From an uncultured Collinsella sp. (GTDB lineage: Bacteria; Actinomycetota; Coriobacteriia; Coriobacteriales; Coriobacteriaceae): a stretch of DNA of 36,882 bases. The translations under genes and the position numbers were made by a program. The notes under the pieces are model-generated. The model was not told the origin of the DNA and did no database searches. It saw only the letters and a list, made by a program, of their open reading frames with translations. Positions within the stretch are counted from its first letter, which is position 1, and each line of letters begins with the position of its first letter. Shown here piece after piece: positions 33,512 through 36,882 of this stretch. The stretch covers positions 1 to 36,882 of the forward strand of contig CABUBH010000018.1 in the NCBI GenBank assembly GCA_902489775.1. Direction: 5' to 3'.

Positions 33512-34228
33512 TTACTTTCGGCAGCCCTCTTTCCAAGCCTCGGCCGCAACCTTCCAACGTAAGCGCAAGTCGCGCTCGCGGTCGATGAACATGATGGCAA
33601 ACGCGACAAACAGCAGCAAGCTCGCCACGACGATGGCGTGCAGGCCCATGCGCTCAATACACCAGTTGCCCAACACGGCGCCAAACACAAAGGTAAAGAT
33701 CACGCCAAAGTACAGCAGGCCGTTTTCCAAAAAGCCGCGCCTGTGGGTGATGATGTAATCGTCCACGTTTTGCAGCGCGTTGCGCAAGTTGCCGATACAC
33801 ATGGTCGTAGCGATGCCGTGACCGTGGATCTTGCGGAAGCTCTCAACTTGCATGCCGCAGGCGAACGAAGTGAGGCAGTTGGCGAGCAGGTTGTAACCGC
33901 CACCGGGGATAAAGCTCACGCCCAACAAGATGACGGCTTCAAAGAACACCGTCACTTGGCGCCAGTGAATCACGCTGCCAAACCGCTCGTGCACCAGGTC
34001 GGCAAGCATAATGCCCACGGCAAACGACACCACGGGGAAGAAATAGCGTCCCGCCAGCGCCCAGTTGCCCTCCGAAATGCTCACGCCCACAAGCAGGATG
34101 TTGCCCGTCTGCGCGTTTGCGAAAACATGGTCGCGCCCAATGTAAGAATACACATCCATAAAGCCACCGGCGAGCGCCAAGATGATGCCCAGCTCAATAG
34201 ACTCCGATATCTGTTTGGCACGCTGCAT
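33512..34228 (-). CDS. YoaK/DUF1275 family membrane protein
   Basis: A 238-residue integral membrane protein with about six hydrophobic helices. The start at 34228 follows AAGGAGG and excludes a long non-conserved upstream frame. The family signatures are ALAGGFMDVYSYIGRDHVFANAQTGNILLVG and GMQVESFRKIHGHGIATTMCIGNLRNAL. The protein ends in a charged cytoplasmic tail. DUF1275 proteins are widespread and their transported substrate, if any, is unknown. It diverges from the ygiQ-type gene. Confidence 0.93.
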   Translation of the reverse strand: MQRAKQISESIELGIILALAGGFMDVYSYIGRDHVFANAQTGNILLVGVSISEGNWALAGRYFFPVVSFAVGIMLADLVHERFGSVIHWRQVTVFFEAVILLGVSFIPGGGYNLLANCLTSFACGMQVESFRKIHGHGIATTMCIGNLRNALQNVDDYIITHRRGFLENGLLYFGVIFTFVFGAVLGNWCIERMGLHAIVVASLLLFVAFAIMFIDRERDLRLRWKVAAEAWKEGCRK

Positions 34229-34291
34229 CGTCGTGCATCCTCCTTGTTGACGACTCTCTCGTGCGTTGGCGGAAACATAGCCGCCGTTCAT

Positions 34292-34297
34292 ACTGTA
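34292..34297 (-). promoter_or_regulatory. Possible -10 box of the YoaK-like gene
   Basis: TACAGT on the minus strand, 64 bases before the ATG; no matching -35. Confidence 0.25.
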
Positions 34298-34409
34298 ACC
34301 CATTGACAACATGGCGTGCGCGCGAGACGGGTTCTCCAACGCGCAGATACACAGTCTGGAAACAAACGACGCCCGCATCGACGCGCCGATCCGCCAGCTC
34401 ATGTACTCC

Positions 34410-34444
34410 ACCAGTCTTTTTAGCCCCGTCCCAAAAAGACTGGT
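34410..34444. promoter_or_regulatory. 12-bp perfect inverted repeat abutting the ygiQ-type -10 box
   Basis: ACCAGTCTTTTT (34410-34421) and AAAAAGACTGGT (34433-34444) are exact complements around an 11-base spacer. A TACAAT (-10-like) follows immediately at 34445-34450. It could be an operator covering the -35 region, or a hairpin terminating minus-strand transcripts. Confidence 0.6.
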
Positions 34445-34450
34445 TACAAT
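34445..34450 (+). promoter_or_regulatory. -10 box of the ygiQ-type gene
   Basis: TACAAT, 32 bases before the GTG start. The -35 position falls in the loop of the adjacent inverted repeat and is not consensus, suggesting an activator-dependent or weak promoter. Confidence 0.45.
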
Positions 34451-34481
34451 TACGTGCAGCATACAAACACCGGGAGGGATC

Positions 34482-36632
34482 GTGGCAAAAAAGCCTCAGC
34501 ACGCTCAGAACAACCAGCACGGCAAGCATGCCCAGCGCGGCCAGCAGCAAAAGCGCGGCGACAAGACGCAGGCCACGGTCTCCCCCGCCACCCGGGTCGC
34601 GCACGCCCCGGCTGCGCCCGCCCGTCCCTGGCGCCCGGGCCGCGATAAGTTCCTCCCCGTCAGCCGCGCCGACATGGATGCGCGCGGCTGGGACCAGTGC
34701 GACTTTGTCTACATCTGCGGCGACGCCTACGTGGACCATCCCAGCTTTGGCATGGCCATCGTCAGCCGCGTGCTCGACGCGCACGGCTACAAAGTGGGCA
34801 TCATCTGTCAGCCCGACTGGACCGACCCCGCCAGCATCACGGTGCTCGGCGAGCCACGTCTGGGCTTTCTCGTCAGTGCCGGCAACATGGACTCCATGGT
34901 CAACCACTATTCGGTGACCAAGCACCGCCGCCACACCGACGCCTATACCCCCGGTGGCGAGGAGGGGCGCCGTCCCAACCGAGCCGTCACGGTCTACGGC
35001 AACCTCATCCGCCAGACGTTCAAGGACGCCCCAATCATTATCGGCGGCATCGAGGCAAGCCTGCGTCGCTTGGCCCACTACGACTACTGGCAGGACAAGC
35101 TCAAGCGCTCGGTGCTGCTCGACTCGGGCGCCGACATCCTCATCTACGGCATGGGCGAGCACGCGATCGTCGAGATCGCCGACGCGCTCGACGCGGGACT
35201 GTCCGTCGATCAGATTACCTATATCAATGGCACCGTCTACCGCACTAGCTCGCTCGACGAGGTCTACGACTACGACCTGCTGCCCAGCTGGGACGACCTT
35301 GCCGCCGACAAGCTCAACTACGCGCGCAGCTTTAACGTGCAGCAGCAAAACATGGATCCCATCACCGGGCATCGCCTGGTAGAGCCCTACCCCAACAGCG
35401 TCTATGTGGTGCAGAACCCGCCGTCGGCGACACTCACCACCGACGAGATGGACGAGGTGGCCGAACTCCCCTACGCACGCGATTGGCATCCCGATTACGA
35501 CGCGGCGGGCGGCGTGCCGGCTTTTGCCGAGATCAAGTTTTCCATTAGCTCCAACCGCGGCTGTTTTGGCGAGTGCTCGTTTTGCGCCCTCACCTTCCAC
35601 CAAGGCCGCGTGCTGCAGATGCGCAGCCACGACTCGATCATGCGCGAGGCCGAGCTGCTCACGCACGACCCCGAGTTTAAGGGCTACATCAACGACGTGG
35701 GCGGGCCGACGGCCAACTTTAGCCGTCCCGCCTGCGACAAGCAGCTCAAGCACGGCGTGTGCAAGAACAAGCGCTGCCTGTGGCCGAGCGTGTGCAAGAA
35801 CATGGTGGTCGACGAGAGCGGCTACACGCAGTTGCTGCGCGACCTGCGCCAGCTGCCGGGCGTCAAAAAGGTCTTCGTGCGCAGCGGCATCCGCTTTGAC
35901 TACACCATGGCCGATGCCTCGGACGAGTTTTTACGCGAGCTGTTGGAGTACCATGTCTCGGGCCAGCTACGCGTGGCACCCGAGCACGTGAGCGATGCGG
36001 TGCTCTCCGTGATGGGAAAGCCGAGCCGCGCCGTCTACGACGCATTCTGCCGTAAATTTGAGCGCTTGAATCGCGAATACGGACTCAAGCAGTTCGTGGT
36101 GCCGTACCTGATCTCGAGCCACCCGGGTTCAACCATGAAGGAAGCTGTGGACCTTGCCGAAGCCGTGCGCGATATGGGCTACATGCCCGAGCAGGTGCAG
36201 GACTTCTACCCCACCCCGTCCACCATGTCGACATGCATGTACTACACCGGCGTGGATCCGCGCACCATGGAGCCGATCTATGTAGCGCGCGACCCGCACG
36301 AGAAGGCCATGCAGCGTGCGCTCATCCAGTATCGCAAGCCCGAAAACTACAAGCTCGTGCGCGAGGCGCTGGAAAAGGCCGGGCGTCGTGACCTGATCGG
36401 CTACACCAAGCATTGTCTGATTCGTCCCGTGCCCCCGCGCCCGGGCGAGGCATCGGCCAGCGGCGGACACGGCACCGGCAAGAAGGGCGGCAAGGGCCAC
36501 GGTGGCGCCACCGGCAAGGGACCCAAGGGCAGCAAGGGCCACGGTGGCATGTCCCGCGCGCAGAACACCGCCGGGCGCAACCGCGCAGCTCAGGGGCGTC
36601 AGGGTGCCAACGGAGGCGGTCGCCGCAACTAG
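34482..36632 (+). CDS. YgiQ-family radical SAM protein
   Basis: A 716-residue cytosolic radical SAM protein. I start it at GTG 34482, which has GGAGGG a few bases upstream; the frame before it is not conserved. A basic, Gln/Lys/Ala-rich N-terminal ~50 residues precede the domain that begins FLPVSRADMDARGWDQCDFVYICGDAYVDHPSFG, a strong YgiQ signature. The 4Fe-4S motif CxxxCxxC is GCFGECSFC near residues 363-371. The segment KHGVCKNKRCLWPSVCKNM may hold a second cysteine set. The tail (from about residue 658) is Gly/Lys/His-rich low complexity with GKGHGG repeats. No reaction is established for the family. It converges with, and overlaps by 4 bases (CTAG), the next gene. Confidence 0.93.
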   Translation: MAKKPQHAQNNQHGKHAQRGQQQKRGDKTQATVSPATRVAHAPAAPARPWRPGRDKFLPVSRADMDARGWDQCDFVYICGDAYVDHPSFGMAIVSRVLDAHGYKVGIICQPDWTDPASITVLGEPRLGFLVSAGNMDSMVNHYSVTKHRRHTDAYTPGGEEGRRPNRAVTVYGNLIRQTFKDAPIIIGGIEASLRRLAHYDYWQDKLKRSVLLDSGADILIYGMGEHAIVEIADALDAGLSVDQITYINGTVYRTSSLDEVYDYDLLPSWDDLAADKLNYARSFNVQQQNMDPITGHRLVEPYPNSVYVVQNPPSATLTTDEMDEVAELPYARDWHPDYDAAGGVPAFAEIKFSISSNRGCFGECSFCALTFHQGRVLQMRSHDSIMREAELLTHDPEFKGYINDVGGPTANFSRPACDKQLKHGVCKNKRCLWPSVCKNMVVDESGYTQLLRDLRQLPGVKKVFVRSGIRFDYTMADASDEFLRELLEYHVSGQLRVAPEHVSDAVLSVMGKPSRAVYDAFCRKFERLNREYGLKQFVVPYLISSHPGSTMKEAVDLAEAVRDMGYMPEQVQDFYPTPSTMSTCMYYTGVDPRTMEPIYVARDPHEKAMQRALIQYRKPENYKLVREALEKAGRRDLIGYTKHCLIRPVPPRPGEASASGGHGTGKKGGKGHGGATGKGPKGSKGHGGMSRAQNTAGRNRAAQGRQGANGGGRRN

Positions 36633-36882
36633 GGCAGTGGTGCGCTCGCTGCGTCCATCCCACACGCGTGGCGCAGCGAGCGCATTGCCTCAACGAGGAC
36701 GACGCCGGCGATAGCGACCGTGGCTACCGCGTCGAGCGGCGTATTCACAAACCATAGCAGGCCCATGAGGTACGAGCCGGCATTAAAGGCAAAGTGCAGC
36801 AGGATCGTGTAGCGGAGCTTTCCGGTCGTCACGAGCACCCAACCAAAGATGAGGCCAGCGGCACCCGCGTAGCAACCCTCCA
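36629..36882 (-). CDS. CPBP-family intramembrane metalloprotease, C-terminal part (cut by window end)
   Basis: About 84 C-terminal residues; the 5' end lies beyond 36882. Read from the edge, the frame gives EGCYAGAAGLIFGWVLV then TTGKLRYTILLHFAFNAGSYL. The FGWxLVxTGxLxxxILLHFxFN pattern is the last conserved CPBP (Abi) motif, with the His and Asn of the metal site. The EExxxR motif would lie outside the window. Members cleave prenylated proteins or act in bacteriocin immunity; the role here is unknown. Its stop overlaps the ygiQ-type stop. Confidence 0.8.
   Translation of the reverse strand, partial: EGCYAGAAGLIFGWVLVTTGKLRYTILLHFAFNAGSYLMGLLWFVNTPLDAVATVAIAGVVLVEAMRSLRHACGMDAASAPLP

Overview
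The window looks like chromosomal DNA from a high-GC member of the class Coriobacteriia (Actinomycetota). Collinsella or a close relative is my best guess, from overall impression of gene content, codon use and AddA/AddB-type proteins; no marker gene such as 16S rRNA is present. I find 21 protein-coding genes, one of them cut by the right edge. There is no tRNA, rRNA, CRISPR array, insertion sequence or phage gene. No gene-free stretch exceeds 300 bases.

Layout. Bases 1-8.1 kb: a zinc-ribbon protein of unknown role (minus) diverges from a CDF metal exporter (plus). Then, all on the minus strand, come a one-pass membrane protein with a PASTA-like ectodomain, formate-tetrahydrofolate ligase (fhs), and a ruvC-ruvA-ruvB operon with a LexA-type SOS box upstream. 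Bases 8.2-14.3 kb: a NadE-family protein that has lost its catalytic residues, a superoxide reductase, and a SWIM/SNF2 helicase. Bases 14.3-25.1 kb: dnaE, addA and addB. The block from 5.9 to 25.1 kb is thus largely DNA replication and repair, all on the minus strand.

Bases 25.3-29.2 kb: a YerC/TrpR-like regulator, a YvlD-type membrane protein, and an Rrf2 regulator divergent from cysK with an inverted-repeat operator inside the cysK promoter. Then comes mnmA. cysK (cysteine) and mnmA (tRNA 2-thiolation) both belong to sulfur metabolism. Bases 29.2-30.8 kb: an accessory-looking cassette holding one gene, an N-terminal helix-turn-helix fused to a HipA-like kinase. It has its own multi-half-site operator and lies between two near-identical palindromic repeats. 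Bases 30.9-36.9 kb: an M42 aminopeptidase, a FucO-type alcohol dehydrogenase, a YoaK/DUF1275 membrane protein, a YgiQ-type radical SAM protein and the end of a CPBP-family membrane protease.

Non-coding structure is the most distinctive part. Three copies of one palindrome family (26-27-bp perfect arms in two copies, a diverged third) and two unrelated long palindromes (33-bp and 30-bp perfect arms) occur in intergenic DNA. Four of the five begin 9-14 bases after a stop codon. The best candidates for new biology are the palindrome-flanked HTH-HipA gene, the catalytically dead NadE-like protein, and the 3'-end palindromes.
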